NCBI GenBank assembly: GCA_038230275.1
Contig: JBBRNO010000011.1
Span: 30,434-94,433, forward strand
Origin: JANXXV01 sp038230275
GTDB taxonomy: Bacteria > Acidobacteriota > Terriglobia > Bryobacterales > Bryobacteraceae
Direction: 5' to 3'
DNA length: 64,000 nt
Part shown: piece by piece, positions 8,278 to 16,679 of the stretch
Layout of the letters: each line of letters begins with the position of its first letter
Position numbering within the stretch: position 1 is the first letter of the stretch
Program-made: the position numbers and the translations under genes
The notes under the pieces: model-generated
The model's database searches: none
The model's input: only the letters and a program-made list of their open reading frames with translations
What the model was told of the DNA's origin: nothing

Positions 8278-10694
8278 AGCAATTAGTCGTCATCGGAAAT
8301 GGCATGGCCGGCGTGGCCTGCATCGAACAGATCCTGAAGCATGAGCCGAAGTTCGAGATTACGGTGTTCGGCGATGAGACGCACGTCAATTACAATCGCA
8401 TTCTTCTCTCCTCCGTACTGGCGGGCGAGAAGGACATGGACGACATCACGCTCAACGGCCTTGATTGGTATCAGCAGAATGGCATTGGCTTGCAGTTAGG
8501 AGTGCGAATCGTCGACATTGACCCGGACGGCAGGACAGTGACCGGTGATGACGGTAGCATCACCGAGTACGACAAGCTGCTGATCGCCACGGGAAGCAGC
8601 GCCTTCATCCCGAATATTCCGGGCATCAACAAGAAGAACGTCTTCACATTCCGGAGTCTGGACGACACCAAAGGGTTGATTGAGCGTTCGCGGCCCGGCA
8701 TGAAAGCAACCGTGATCGGTGGCGGATTGCTCGGTCTGGAAGCCGCGCGGGGACTGCAGGTGCAGGGTTGCGATGTGACGGTGGTGCACTTGACGCCGAC
8801 GCTGATGGACAAGCAACTCGACGTAGTTGGCGGGGCTTACGTCAAGAGCAAGATGGAACGGCTGGGCGTGCGCGTGATGTGCGGCAAGTCCACGCGGGCG
8901 CTGCTGGGCAACGGCAAGGTGGAAGGGCTGGAATTCATTGACGGCGAAACCATCGACGCCGATCTGGTGGTCATCGCCGCCGGTATTCGCCCGAACGTGA
9001 CGCTGGGTCTTAAAGCGGGGCTGGAAATCAATCGCGGCATCATCGTCAACGATCATATGGAGACGTCGCACCCGGACATCTTCGCCGTAGGCGAGTGCGT
9101 GGAGCACCGCGGCACAACGTACGGGCTGGTTGCACCGCTGTATGAGCAGGGCAAGATTCTTGCGGCGACTATCACCGGAAATAAGGGCCCGACGTACGAG
9201 GGCACCGTGCAGGCAGCGAAGTTGAAGGTAGCCGGCGTGGATGTCTTCTCCGCCGGAGACTATGACGAGCACTCCATTCCAGGCACCGAAGTGGTGCGCT
9301 ATGAGGACGCAGCACTCGGCATCTACAAGAAGCTGACCTTGCGGGACGGCCGCCTCGCGGGTGTGATTCTAGTGGGCGACATTTCCGACAGTGGCCGCTA
9401 CATGGAATGGCTGCGCGCACGAACGGACCTGACGGTGATGCGCCGCAGCCTGCTGTTCCCCGAACCAGTGGTTGCGGCGGGCGACCCTGGAGTGGGCGTT
9501 GCGGAGATGGCCGACGGAGAGACCGTTTGCGGCTGCCTGGGCGTTACGAAAGGCGCCATCATCTCGGCGATTCACGAAAACGGCATCAATACGTTTGCCC
9601 GGTTAAAAGAGTGTACACGCGCTTCCACCGGATGCGGCAGTTGCGCCGGCCTGTGCCAGTCGCTATTGAAAGCGGTGGCTCCGGAATTTGAAGAAGAGAC
9701 GAAGAAAGTGCTGTGCGGCTGCCTGCCGTTCTCCCAGGAACAACTGCGGGAGATCGCCAAGACGCAGCGGCTTAAATCGGTCCAGGACATTCTCGATATT
9801 TACGGCAACGGGATCGGCTGCGAAGTCTGTAAGCCGGCGCTGAGCTACATGGTGGATGTGATCTGGTGCGGCGATCACGAAGAGGATCGCTCCGCGCGAT
9901 TCATCAACGATCGCGTTCACGCCAATATTCAGAAGGACGGAACCTTCTCAGTGATCCCGCGCATTCGCGGCGGCATCACGTCAGCGGCCGAACTGCGCAA
10001 GATTGCCGATGTGGCCGACAAGTACAAAGTTCCGATGGTGAAGATCACCGGCAGCCAGCGCATCGATCTATTAGGGGTGAAGAAAGCGGACTTGCCGAAG
10101 ATGTGGGCCGACTTGGGAATGATTTCCGGACAAGCCTACACCAAAGGCGTGCGCATGGTGAAGACCTGCGTGGGCACCGACTACTGCCGCTTTGGGACGC
10201 AGGATTCCACGGCGGCAGGTATCGAACTCGAAGCGCGGCTGGAGAATCTGTTCACGCCGCACAAAGTGAAGATGGCCACCGTGGGCTGCCCGCGCAATTG
10301 CGCTGAGGCTACGGTGAAGGACATCGGTATGGTTGGCCAGGAAGGCAGCTGGCAGGTTGTGGTGGGCGGGGCCGCCGGTAAGAGCGTCCGTAAGGCCGAC
10401 CTGCTGATCACCGCCGAGACCACACCCGAGGCCATTGAAGCCTGCGAGTTGTTCTTCCAGTATTACCGCGAGAACGGCAACTATCTGGAACGGACCTACG
10501 ACTTTGTGGAGCGCATAGGGATGGAGAAGATTCGTAAAGAAACCGTCTATGCACCAGAACCGGTACGCAAGAAACTGCTGGCCCGGTTAAGAAAGGCGAA
10601 GATGCTTTCCAAAGACGCATGGCTTGAGCGGGACACTCCGGTGAGCCCGACGCAGTTCGTACAAATTCAACCGATGGAGGCCGTGCTGGCATGA
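8274..10694 (+). CDS. nirB: Nitrite reductase [NAD(P)H] large subunit
   Basis: This 806-aa sirohaem enzyme reduces nitrite to ammonium. It begins with an FAD/NAD(P)H pyridine-nucleotide-disulfide oxidoreductase domain (VVIGNGMAGV; second nucleotide fold VIGGGLLGLEAARG). Next come two BFD-like [2Fe-2S] domains (CGCLGVTKGAI...CGSCAGLC and CGCLPF...CEVCKPAL). Last is the sulfite/nitrite reductase half with the Fe4S4-sirohaem cysteines in TCVGTDYCRFG and GCPRNCAEA. ATG 8274 overlaps nasA as ATGA and has GGGAGC upstream. It is cytoplasmic and works with NirD from the next gene. Confidence 0.95.
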   Translation: MKQLVVIGNGMAGVACIEQILKHEPKFEITVFGDETHVNYNRILLSSVLAGEKDMDDITLNGLDWYQQNGIGLQLGVRIVDIDPDGRTVTGDDGSITEYDKLLIATGSSAFIPNIPGINKKNVFTFRSLDDTKGLIERSRPGMKATVIGGGLLGLEAARGLQVQGCDVTVVHLTPTLMDKQLDVVGGAYVKSKMERLGVRVMCGKSTRALLGNGKVEGLEFIDGETIDADLVVIAAGIRPNVTLGLKAGLEINRGIIVNDHMETSHPDIFAVGECVEHRGTTYGLVAPLYEQGKILAATITGNKGPTYEGTVQAAKLKVAGVDVFSAGDYDEHSIPGTEVVRYEDAALGIYKKLTLRDGRLAGVILVGDISDSGRYMEWLRARTDLTVMRRSLLFPEPVVAAGDPGVGVAEMADGETVCGCLGVTKGAIISAIHENGINTFARLKECTRASTGCGSCAGLCQSLLKAVAPEFEEETKKVLCGCLPFSQEQLREIAKTQRLKSVQDILDIYGNGIGCEVCKPALSYMVDVIWCGDHEEDRSARFINDRVHANIQKDGTFSVIPRIRGGITSAAELRKIADVADKYKVPMVKITGSQRIDLLGVKKADLPKMWADLGMISGQAYTKGVRMVKTCVGTDYCRFGTQDSTAAGIELEARLENLFTPHKVKMATVGCPRNCAEATVKDIGMVGQEGSWQVVVGGAAGKSVRKADLLITAETTPEAIEACELFFQYYRENGNYLERTYDFVERIGMEKIRKETVYAPEPVRKKLLARLRKAKMLSKDAWLERDTPVSPTQFVQIQPMEAVLA

Positions 10695-11041
10695 GCTGGA
10701 TTCGAATTACAGAAATAGAAAACATCCCCGTACGCGAGGGACGCGCAGTGAAGATCGATCGGGACGAGATCGCCGTCTTCAATTTGGGAGACCGGTTCGC
10801 GGCAATCGAGAATCGCTGTCCCCACAGCGGCGGCCCCCTCTGCGACGGCATTGTCAGTGGAGCTACGGTGATCTGCCCGCTGCACGGGTGGAAGGTTTGC
10901 CTGGATACGGGCGACATTCTGAAACCGCAAGTCCCGGTTCGGGTGGAAGTCTATCCGGTTAGGGTTTCAGGCGGCGTGCTGGAAGTGGATGTACCGGAAC
11001 GGCAGCCGATGGAAGATCGCCGGCGCGGGGTGGCGGCATGA
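10691..11041 (+). CDS. nirD: Nitrite reductase small subunit, Rieske type
   Basis: This 116-aa protein has one Rieske [2Fe-2S] fold with C43-P-H45 and C62-PL-H65 as cluster ligands. It overlaps nirB by ATGA and narK by ATGA, which fits the NirBD complex. NirD proteins of enteric type often lack the cluster ligands; this one keeps all four. Length is normal for the family. Confidence 0.93.
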   Translation: MSWIRITEIENIPVREGRAVKIDRDEIAVFNLGDRFAAIENRCPHSGGPLCDGIVSGATVICPLHGWKVCLDTGDILKPQVPVRVEVYPVRVSGGVLEVDVPERQPMEDRRRGVAA

Positions 11042-12300
11042 CGTTCAGTGGATTCCGCAAGGCCGGAAATACGCCCACGCTGGTGGCATCGTTTCTCTAC
11101 TTTGATGTCAGCTTCATGGTCTGGGTAATCTTAGGTCCGCTGGGCCCGTTCATTGGCGATGCGTTGAAACTCAGCGCCACGCAGAAGGGCTTTCTGATCG
11201 CACTGCCGCTGCTGGCCGGTTCCTTCTTCCGTCCCATCATGGGACTACTTGCCGACCGAATCGGTGGACGCAAGACCGGGTTGATTGGGCTTGCACTCAC
11301 ATTGATTCCGCTGATTGCCGGGTGGCAATTTGCCACCACTCTCACCGACTTCCATCTGATAGGGCTGATGCTGGGCGTGGCCGGCGCCAGCTTCGCGGTG
11401 GCGCTGCCGTTAGCCAGCCGCTGGTATCCGCCGGAATACCAGGGCATGGCCATGGGCCTCGCCGGTGCTGGAAATTCAGGGACGCTGCTGGCTACGTTGT
11501 TCGCGCCGCGTCTGGCAACAGCGCTTGGGTTCCACGGCGTCTTTGCGATCGCCCTGATTCCGGTGTGCCTGGTGATGATCGCGTTCGCGCTGCTGGCCAA
11601 GGACAGTCCGAAGCACGTAAAGGTCAGCGGCTGGAGCGATTACGCGGAAGTCCTTCGCGAGAAAGACACCGGCTGGTTCTGCATGATGTACTGCATGACT
11701 TTTGGAAGCTTCGTCGGGCTGGCGAGTTTTCTTACCGTCTTCTTTCACGACCAGTATGGTCTGTCCAAAGTGGCAGCCGGCGATTTCACCACGTTCGCGG
11801 TGCTAGCTGGCAGCTTTCTGCGGCCCGTTGGCGGAATGATCTCAGATCGCATTGGCGGCTACAAATTGCTGCTCGTCCTGCTGGCCGGGGTCAGTGTCTG
11901 CCTGGCGGCAATCGGGATCGTACCTCCGGTGAACGTCGCGCTGCTGTTATTGATTCTTGCCATGGGCATGCTTGGAATGGGCAATGGGGCGGTGTTCCAG
12001 ATGCTTCCGCAACGCTTCCCCGCGCGGGTTGGAATTCTCACGGGCATCGTTGGCGCCGCAGGCGGTGTGGGTGGATTCCTACTGCCTTCGATGCTGGGCA
12101 CAATCAAGGACCGCACCGGCCAGTACGGCATCGGGTTCGGCATCTGCGCTGCCGCGATTTTCTGCGGAGCACTGGTGCTGCTTTACCTTGGGCATAGTTG
12201 GCTTGCCTCTTGGGGATCGGCCTCGGCGAATCGTGCCGGACTCTTCTCTTATCGCGGTTTCACCCGCGCCGAAGAGGACGCTAGCGATCTGGCCGCGTAG
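11038..12300 (+). CDS. narK: Nitrate/nitrite transporter, major facilitator superfamily
   Basis: This is a 420-aa protein with about 12 hydrophobic segments. It has the NarK-type N-terminus (YFDVSFMVWVILGPLGPFI), the MFS loop 2-3 motif GLLADRIGGRKTG and glycine-rich nitrate-signature-like stretches (GLAGAGNSGTLLATLF and GIVGAAGGVGGFLLPS). It probably imports nitrate for NasA and may export or exchange nitrite. The ATGA overlap with nirD places it in the same operon. Confidence 0.92.
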   Translation: MTFSGFRKAGNTPTLVASFLYFDVSFMVWVILGPLGPFIGDALKLSATQKGFLIALPLLAGSFFRPIMGLLADRIGGRKTGLIGLALTLIPLIAGWQFATTLTDFHLIGLMLGVAGASFAVALPLASRWYPPEYQGMAMGLAGAGNSGTLLATLFAPRLATALGFHGVFAIALIPVCLVMIAFALLAKDSPKHVKVSGWSDYAEVLREKDTGWFCMMYCMTFGSFVGLASFLTVFFHDQYGLSKVAAGDFTTFAVLAGSFLRPVGGMISDRIGGYKLLLVLLAGVSVCLAAIGIVPPVNVALLLLILAMGMLGMGNGAVFQMLPQRFPARVGILTGIVGAAGGVGGFLLPSMLGTIKDRTGQYGIGFGICAAAIFCGALVLLYLGHSWLASWGSASANRAGLFSYRGFTRAEEDASDLAA

Positions 12301-12344
12301 TCTTTTCTCACTCGTAGCATCAAGCACAATCGGGAGTAAAGAAG

Positions 12345-13661
12345 ATGATTAGAAGAGCTGTATTCACTGCAGCGCTGGCTGGGCTACAAGTGTATGCGCA
12401 GCAGGCAGCGGTACCCTCAAATAACTTTGTCCCAACGGATGAGCTGAATAGCCAACTTCCGAAGTGGGTCCGATTCAGCGGCGAATACCGCGGCCGGTTG
12501 GAAGGATTTACAGGCGGCGGGTTCAAACCAGACAATAGCGACCTCTATTTCCTGAACCGGTTTCGCATCAACATGAAATTGCAGCCGGCATCCTGGTTGA
12601 AGTTCCAATTTCAAGGGCAGGACGCGCGAGTCTGGGGCAAGAAACAGAATCCGGCGGCGCCTCCGTTTCAGGACACCATGGATCTTCGCGTAGCCTTTGT
12701 GGAAGTGGGGGACAGTGAAAAAGGAACCTATGGATTTCGCTTTGGCCGGCAGGAATTGAACTTCGGCGAACAGCGATTGCTGGGAAGCCTCAACTGGACG
12801 AACACTTCGCGGACCTTTGACGCCGCGCGCGGAACCCTTCGATACAAAGGCTACCGTTTGGACGCCTTCGCTTCCACCGTGGTGAACGCGACAGACGGCG
12901 AATTCAACGAACATACCGATGGCAACAATCTGCACGGCCTGTATGGAGGGATCGAAAAACTGGTGCCGAATGCTGTCATTGAGCCCTATTTGTTCTGGCG
13001 GCTTTCGCAACGCCTGACCACGGAAACCGGTACCCGTGGAAACCTCGACTTCAAGACGGCGGGAATCCGCTTTGTGGGCAAGCTGCCGATGGGATTAGAT
13101 TACGCTACCGAAATGGCAAAGCAAACAGGAGGCCTGGGAACGGACGACATCGGCGCTTGGGCAGGCCACTGGCGGCTAGGCTATACAGTGCCGAAGCTTC
13201 GGTACAAACCCAGGCTAGTGGCCGAATATAACTATGCCAGTGGCGACAAGAATGCGAAAGATGGAAAGCGCGGCACTTTTGATCCGCTATATCCAACTGG
13301 TCACGATAAATACGGCTTGGCTGACCAGGTAGGCTGGAAGAACATTCATGACTTGCGGCTGGGCACGGAATTCAAACCGCACGCCAAGTGGCTGGTCTCC
13401 AGCTTCTTCCATGACTGGTGGCTGGCCAGTGCAACCGATGCGCTCTATGCGGCGAACGGTGCAGTAGTGGCACGATCCACGGCTGGTGCGGCGGGCAAGC
13501 ACGTCGGGGAAGAAATCGATGTGCAGGCGACCTACACAGTCAATAGACAATTGCAGGTGGCCGGTGGCTTTGGACATATCTTTCCGGGTCAGTTTCTGAA
13601 AACCGCAACGCCTGGCAAGAGCTACAACTTCCCTTATCTGATGCTTGGATACTCGTTCTAA
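12345..13661 (+). CDS. Outer-membrane beta-barrel porin, alginate-export family type
   Basis: This 438-aa exported protein has a short signal peptide (about residues 1-19, ending VYAQQ). It then shows alternating amphipathic strands such as WVRFSGEYRGRLEGF, FLNRFRINMKLQP and YGFRFGRQELNFGEQRLL, a Gly/Asp-rich loop with CaBP-like look (ASGDKNAKDGKRGTFD) and a C-terminal Phe (LMLGYSF) suited to BAM recognition. It resembles the alginate_exp porin family. GGGAG at 12332-12336 sits eight bases before ATG. Its place 44 bases after narK suggests that it lets nitrate or another anion through the outer membrane; that role is inferred from context only. Confidence 0.8.
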   Translation: MIRRAVFTAALAGLQVYAQQAAVPSNNFVPTDELNSQLPKWVRFSGEYRGRLEGFTGGGFKPDNSDLYFLNRFRINMKLQPASWLKFQFQGQDARVWGKKQNPAAPPFQDTMDLRVAFVEVGDSEKGTYGFRFGRQELNFGEQRLLGSLNWTNTSRTFDAARGTLRYKGYRLDAFASTVVNATDGEFNEHTDGNNLHGLYGGIEKLVPNAVIEPYLFWRLSQRLTTETGTRGNLDFKTAGIRFVGKLPMGLDYATEMAKQTGGLGTDDIGAWAGHWRLGYTVPKLRYKPRLVAEYNYASGDKNAKDGKRGTFDPLYPTGHDKYGLADQVGWKNIHDLRLGTEFKPHAKWLVSSFFHDWWLASATDALYAANGAVVARSTAGAAGKHVGEEIDVQATYTVNRQLQVAGGFGHIFPGQFLKTATPGKSYNFPYLMLGYSF

Positions 13662-13677
13662 AGAGACCACCATGGAA

Positions 13678-13842
13678 TCACATGTAGATCCACTTGCGGC
13701 GTGGGAAACTAAGGCGCGGTCGCAAGCCTCGCCGCCCATAGTATTCATTTGAGCCCGGCTTCAAATACGTATTGAACATGCCGCCACCCGTGCGCCCCAT
13801 CTCCGCATCGTAAGTGTCGGCTTGTACTGCTGTATGCGCTCA
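13678..13842 (-). pseudogene. Fragment of an Oar-like TonB-dependent receptor (plug domain)
   Basis: On the minus strand the frame reads TAVQADTYDAEMGRTGGG and then MFNTYLKPGSNEYYG. This is the highly conserved plug-domain block of Acidobacteriota Oar-like, carboxypeptidase-regulatory-domain TonB receptors. About 45 residues are recognisable; stops close both ends (13678-13680 and 13840-13842) and the flanks show no further receptor sequence. It fills most of the 13662-13965 gap. It is a relic of a roughly 1000-residue protein. A 26-codon plus-strand ORF here (13672) is its antisense shadow. Confidence 0.65.
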
Positions 13843-13922
13843 GGACAGAGAGCCAGGAAACGATCAATGCCATGAATACGCCCGCGCTACATCCAGCTTG
13901 GGGTACAAATGACGTTTTAGCG

Positions 13923-13962
13923 GAAGGGCTCCTTGCCCTACACTGGTTGCAAGGAGCCCTTC
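13923..13962 (+). promoter_or_regulatory. Long hairpin that hides the DinB ribosome-binding site
   Basis: GAAGGGCTCCTTGC (13923-13936) pairs perfectly with GCAAGGAGCCCTTC (13949-13962): 14 base pairs with a 12-base loop. The 3' arm contains AAGGAG (13951-13956), the Shine-Dalgarno sequence for ATG 13966 at nine-base spacing. The RNA form would mask translation start, as in a thermosensor or a target of a helper factor. No T-run follows, so it is not a typical terminator. Confidence 0.6.
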
Positions 13963-13965
13963 TCT

Positions 13966-14466
13966 ATGAGCCTGGCCGATACGATTACTGCTGAACTGGA
14001 ACGCGAAGCTGTCAGCACGCGAAATCTGCTGCAACTGGTTCCCGACGACAAACTCACCTGGAAACCGCACGATACATCGATGACGCTGGGGCTGCTTGCC
14101 AACCACATTGCGACCTTGCCTGGCGGAATGGCCCTGGTGGGCGCGATGGATCACCTGGATTACGGAAATTTCACGCCACCGTCCCAACCGGAATCCACGG
14201 CAGCAGTGCTGGCAGCTTTCGATGAAGGCGTGAAGCAGGCGGTCGCCACGATTGGCGCAATGAGCGACGCAGACTTGATGAAGAGCTGGTCGCTGAATAA
14301 AGGCGGCAGCGCAATTTTTTCCGTTCCCCGCGCGGGCCTTTTCCGGACGATTCTACTCAACCACCTCTATCACCATCGCGGTCAGCTCAGCGTATATCTG
14401 CGCATGCTGGGACTCCGCCTGCCGTCCATCTACGGACCAAGTGCGGATGAAAATCCGTTCGGATAG
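13966..14466 (+). CDS. DinB family protein
   Basis: This is a 166-aa four-helix-bundle protein of the DinB/YfiT type. Potential metal-binding histidines are in LLANHIATLPG (about residue 48) and NHLYHHRGQLSVYLR (about residues 130-134), the usual N-x-x-x-H-x3-Q pattern. Members are damage-inducible or thiol-transferase-like enzymes of mostly unknown substrate. The start ATG 13966 is favoured over 13933 because AAGGAG is correctly spaced; the whole site lies in a strong hairpin. The gene stands alone on the plus strand. Confidence 0.88.
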   Translation: MSLADTITAELEREAVSTRNLLQLVPDDKLTWKPHDTSMTLGLLANHIATLPGGMALVGAMDHLDYGNFTPPSQPESTAAVLAAFDEGVKQAVATIGAMSDADLMKSWSLNKGGSAIFSVPRAGLFRTILLNHLYHHRGQLSVYLRMLGLRLPSIYGPSADENPFG

Positions 14467-14572
14467 CAGTCCGCGCAGGCTCCCCGAATGGACGGTTGTT
14501 GCGATAGACTGATCCCACGCGATGCCGCACTCCGCCGGCGAAAAGCCCGGACCGGCTTCAAGAGGAGCGAAT

Positions 14573-14857
14573 ATGATCGTCGTACGGAATTGCTTTGTTG
14601 CCAAGCCGGGCCACGCAAGCAAGCTTGCCGCCCAACTGAAGGAATCGGCAGTCGCTGCCCAACTGTCCAAACACCGTGTGCTGACCGATCTGACCGGGGA
14701 TTTCAACCGGGTCATCCTGGAATTCGAAGCGGAGAACATCTCAGAGTTTGAGGCGCGGATGAAGCAGTACGCGACCGACGAGGTATTCCGCGAGAAAATG
14801 AAAGGCTACACGGAACTGTGGATTACCGGCAGCCGGGAGATTTTGCAGATCGCCTGA
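14573..14857 (+). CDS. Small dimeric alpha-beta barrel (ABM/NIPSNAP-like) protein
   Basis: This 94-aa protein starts MIVVRNCFVAKPGHASKLA and has the beta-alpha-beta layout of ferredoxin-like dimeric barrels used by antibiotic-biosynthesis-monooxygenase-like and NIPSNAP proteins. AGAGGAG at 14561-14567 gives a clear ribosome site for ATG 14573; the longer frame from 14522 has none. No catalytic residue can be assigned. It lies 106 bases after DinB on the same strand. Function unknown. Confidence 0.7.
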   Translation: MIVVRNCFVAKPGHASKLAAQLKESAVAAQLSKHRVLTDLTGDFNRVILEFEAENISEFEARMKQYATDEVFREKMKGYTELWITGSREILQIA

Positions 14858-14889
14858 TGGCAGGCCTTATTGCGGAAAGAGAGAGGTGG

Positions 14890-15960
14890 CTAGGCCCGCC
14901 GCCTCTCCGCGTTTACTCTATCTCGCAGCGCTTTCATGTAGCCGACGGTATAAGAGTTATTGGCCATTGGATAGCCTCCGCCGGGCACGTGATCGGGAAT
15001 CACGATTCCATCGAAGTTCACGTCCCGCAGCGCCTTCATCACTTCATACATGTCCAGGTAGCCATTGTCCACAAACGTCTCGCGAAATTTGGGCAGTGGT
15101 GAACTCACATTGCGGAAATGCACCTTGAAGATCTTCTTCGCGCCGAAGGCGTGCACCGCCTCGACGGGATTTTTCCCGAACCCCTGTTTGCCGCCTTCGC
15201 CCCAGGTTCCAACACAAAGGCAGACGCCGAAATTGTCGCTTCCCGCAATTTGGAATGCGCGCTCATACGCCGCGTAAGTACGAAACACGCGGGCCACGCA
15301 TCCAAGCGATTCCACGGGCGGATCATCGGGGTGCAGCCCGATACGCACGTTGTTCTTTTCCGCCACAGGAATTACCGCGCGAATAAACGTCGTAAAGGAT
15401 TTCCAGATCTGATCTTCGCGATATTCCTTGTCGAACGAACACGGCAACTTCTTAGCGGCTTGCAGATCGAACTCACGCGTGTCGGCCTCGCCGCGAGTCT
15501 TGCCAACGGAAGTCTGATAGAACCCCGGCACCGGCTGGTTCTTGATGTTCGACATGTGTGCGTACGTCGTATAGCGGATTCCGGCGCGGCCCAGATTCGT
15601 GAGATAGGTCTTGTACTGCTCGATCTTCTGATCCACCCCAGGCAGGCCCAATACCAACGTTGGATCACAGTGTAAATCGATGATGCCGAAATTGTAGACC
15701 TGAATCCCGTTGGCCTCCAGCCTTTTCCTCATAGCTATCATCCAGTCGGCTGAATTATTCTCAATGGAAGTCCATACGGAAACGGCTTCCACTCCCGCGT
15801 GCCGCAGCATGGTGAAGTCATTTTCATTGGGACGGTCGGTGAAAAACGTTCCCAGTTTGATGCCGCTTGGCATTTGTGTTTGCGCCGCGGCAAACGAAAG
15901 CAAACCGGCACCGGCGGCTGCCGCGCCAGCGCGGATGAAGTAGCGCCTATCGATGTTCAT
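14890..15960 (-). CDS. UxuA-like (mannonate dehydratase family) TIM-barrel protein with Tat signal
   Basis: This 356-aa protein begins with a twin-arginine signal (DRRYFIRAGAAAAGAGLLSF). The mature part matches the mannonate dehydratase/xylose-isomerase-like barrel: GLHPDDPP, then VCLCVGTWGEGG (UxuA has CTGS here), KVHFRNVS, LDMYEVMKAL and IPDHVPGG. UxuA itself is cytoplasmic and dehydrates D-mannonate to KDG; export of this paralogue suggests another sugar acid or isomerase reaction. An altronate dehydratase gene lies 3.7 kb away, but on the other strand. Database names may simply be sugar phosphate isomerase/epimerase. Confidence 0.75.
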   Translation of the reverse strand: MNIDRRYFIRAGAAAAGAGLLSFAAAQTQMPSGIKLGTFFTDRPNENDFTMLRHAGVEAVSVWTSIENNSADWMIAMRKRLEANGIQVYNFGIIDLHCDPTLVLGLPGVDQKIEQYKTYLTNLGRAGIRYTTYAHMSNIKNQPVPGFYQTSVGKTRGEADTREFDLQAAKKLPCSFDKEYREDQIWKSFTTFIRAVIPVAEKNNVRIGLHPDDPPVESLGCVARVFRTYAAYERAFQIAGSDNFGVCLCVGTWGEGGKQGFGKNPVEAVHAFGAKKIFKVHFRNVSSPLPKFRETFVDNGYLDMYEVMKALRDVNFDGIVIPDHVPGGGYPMANNSYTVGYMKALRDRVNAERRRA

Positions 15961-16075
15961 AGTTCAATCCTCTCAACATTGGATCCTGCGAAATCCCCGG
16001 CAGAACTATATCGCAGTTTTCTCCATAAGGAAAGGAAAAAAACTCTGGGGCCCTCCGCCGGTGTCACGGTGAAGC

Positions 16076-16634
16076 CTACACTCTGACGAATTGACCGTTA
16101 AGGGCCACTACCGCTCCCTGGATGTTTCGCTCTCCCCACAGGTTTCGATCCCCGAACTGCACACCGGGCAACTCACAAGATCGATTACCGGGCAACGACT
16201 GCCCTCCCGCCGCCTGATGTCCTTCCTGAACAAAGCCGACAACTCGCCGGCCACGCCATTGCAGTACCGCCGATACGGCACGCGAACAAGTAAACGACAC
16301 CATTGACCTCCAACAGATTGCCAAGCCTGCTCAAGAGCGGTTCGAAAGAAGCTATATTCGACTCGCGAAGCCAAGTCGCGTGTTCCCCTTCCACTGCAAG
16401 TCCGCCGAAGTTAGCCGGGCTATCGCTGCCGTGACACGACAATCCAAGCGCCAGAATGCGCTCCCCGGGGATGCGATTCACTATTTGGGTCAATAGATCA
16501 GGCAACGTGACATAGTTTACGCCTACTTGCCACCCTTGCTGCCCTCGACTTTCCCCGTCTTCGACACGCGCATCCTCACAAACACCGTAGAGTCCAACCG
16601 CTTCGCTTTGACCAGCAAAAACCGTCTTTGACAT
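16076..16634 (-). pseudogene. Frameshifted DUF4347/caspase-like gene
   Basis: The minus-strand frame from ATG 16634 gives ILALGLSCHGSDSPANFGG and VNGVVYLFACRIGG. This His-Gly then Ala-Cys order is typical of DUF4347/CHAT/caspase-like peptidase domains. After about 16270 this frame becomes low-quality and stops at 16185. A second frame continues sensibly (WRGRRVVGFVQEG to WGERNIQGAVVALNGQFVRV) and stops at 16076. One indel between about 16255 and 16275 would restore a protein of about 185 aa. Either it is a pseudogene or there is a sequencing error. Confidence 0.45.
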
Positions 16635-16679
16635 AGCTCAATCCACTCGATCGGAAAAATAATAGTACGAAAGTCTGCG

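Noticed and set aside
13672..13752. 26-codon plus-strand ORF after the nitrate porin
   Set aside because: It is the antisense shadow of the receptor relic on the minus strand and lacks a ribosome site.
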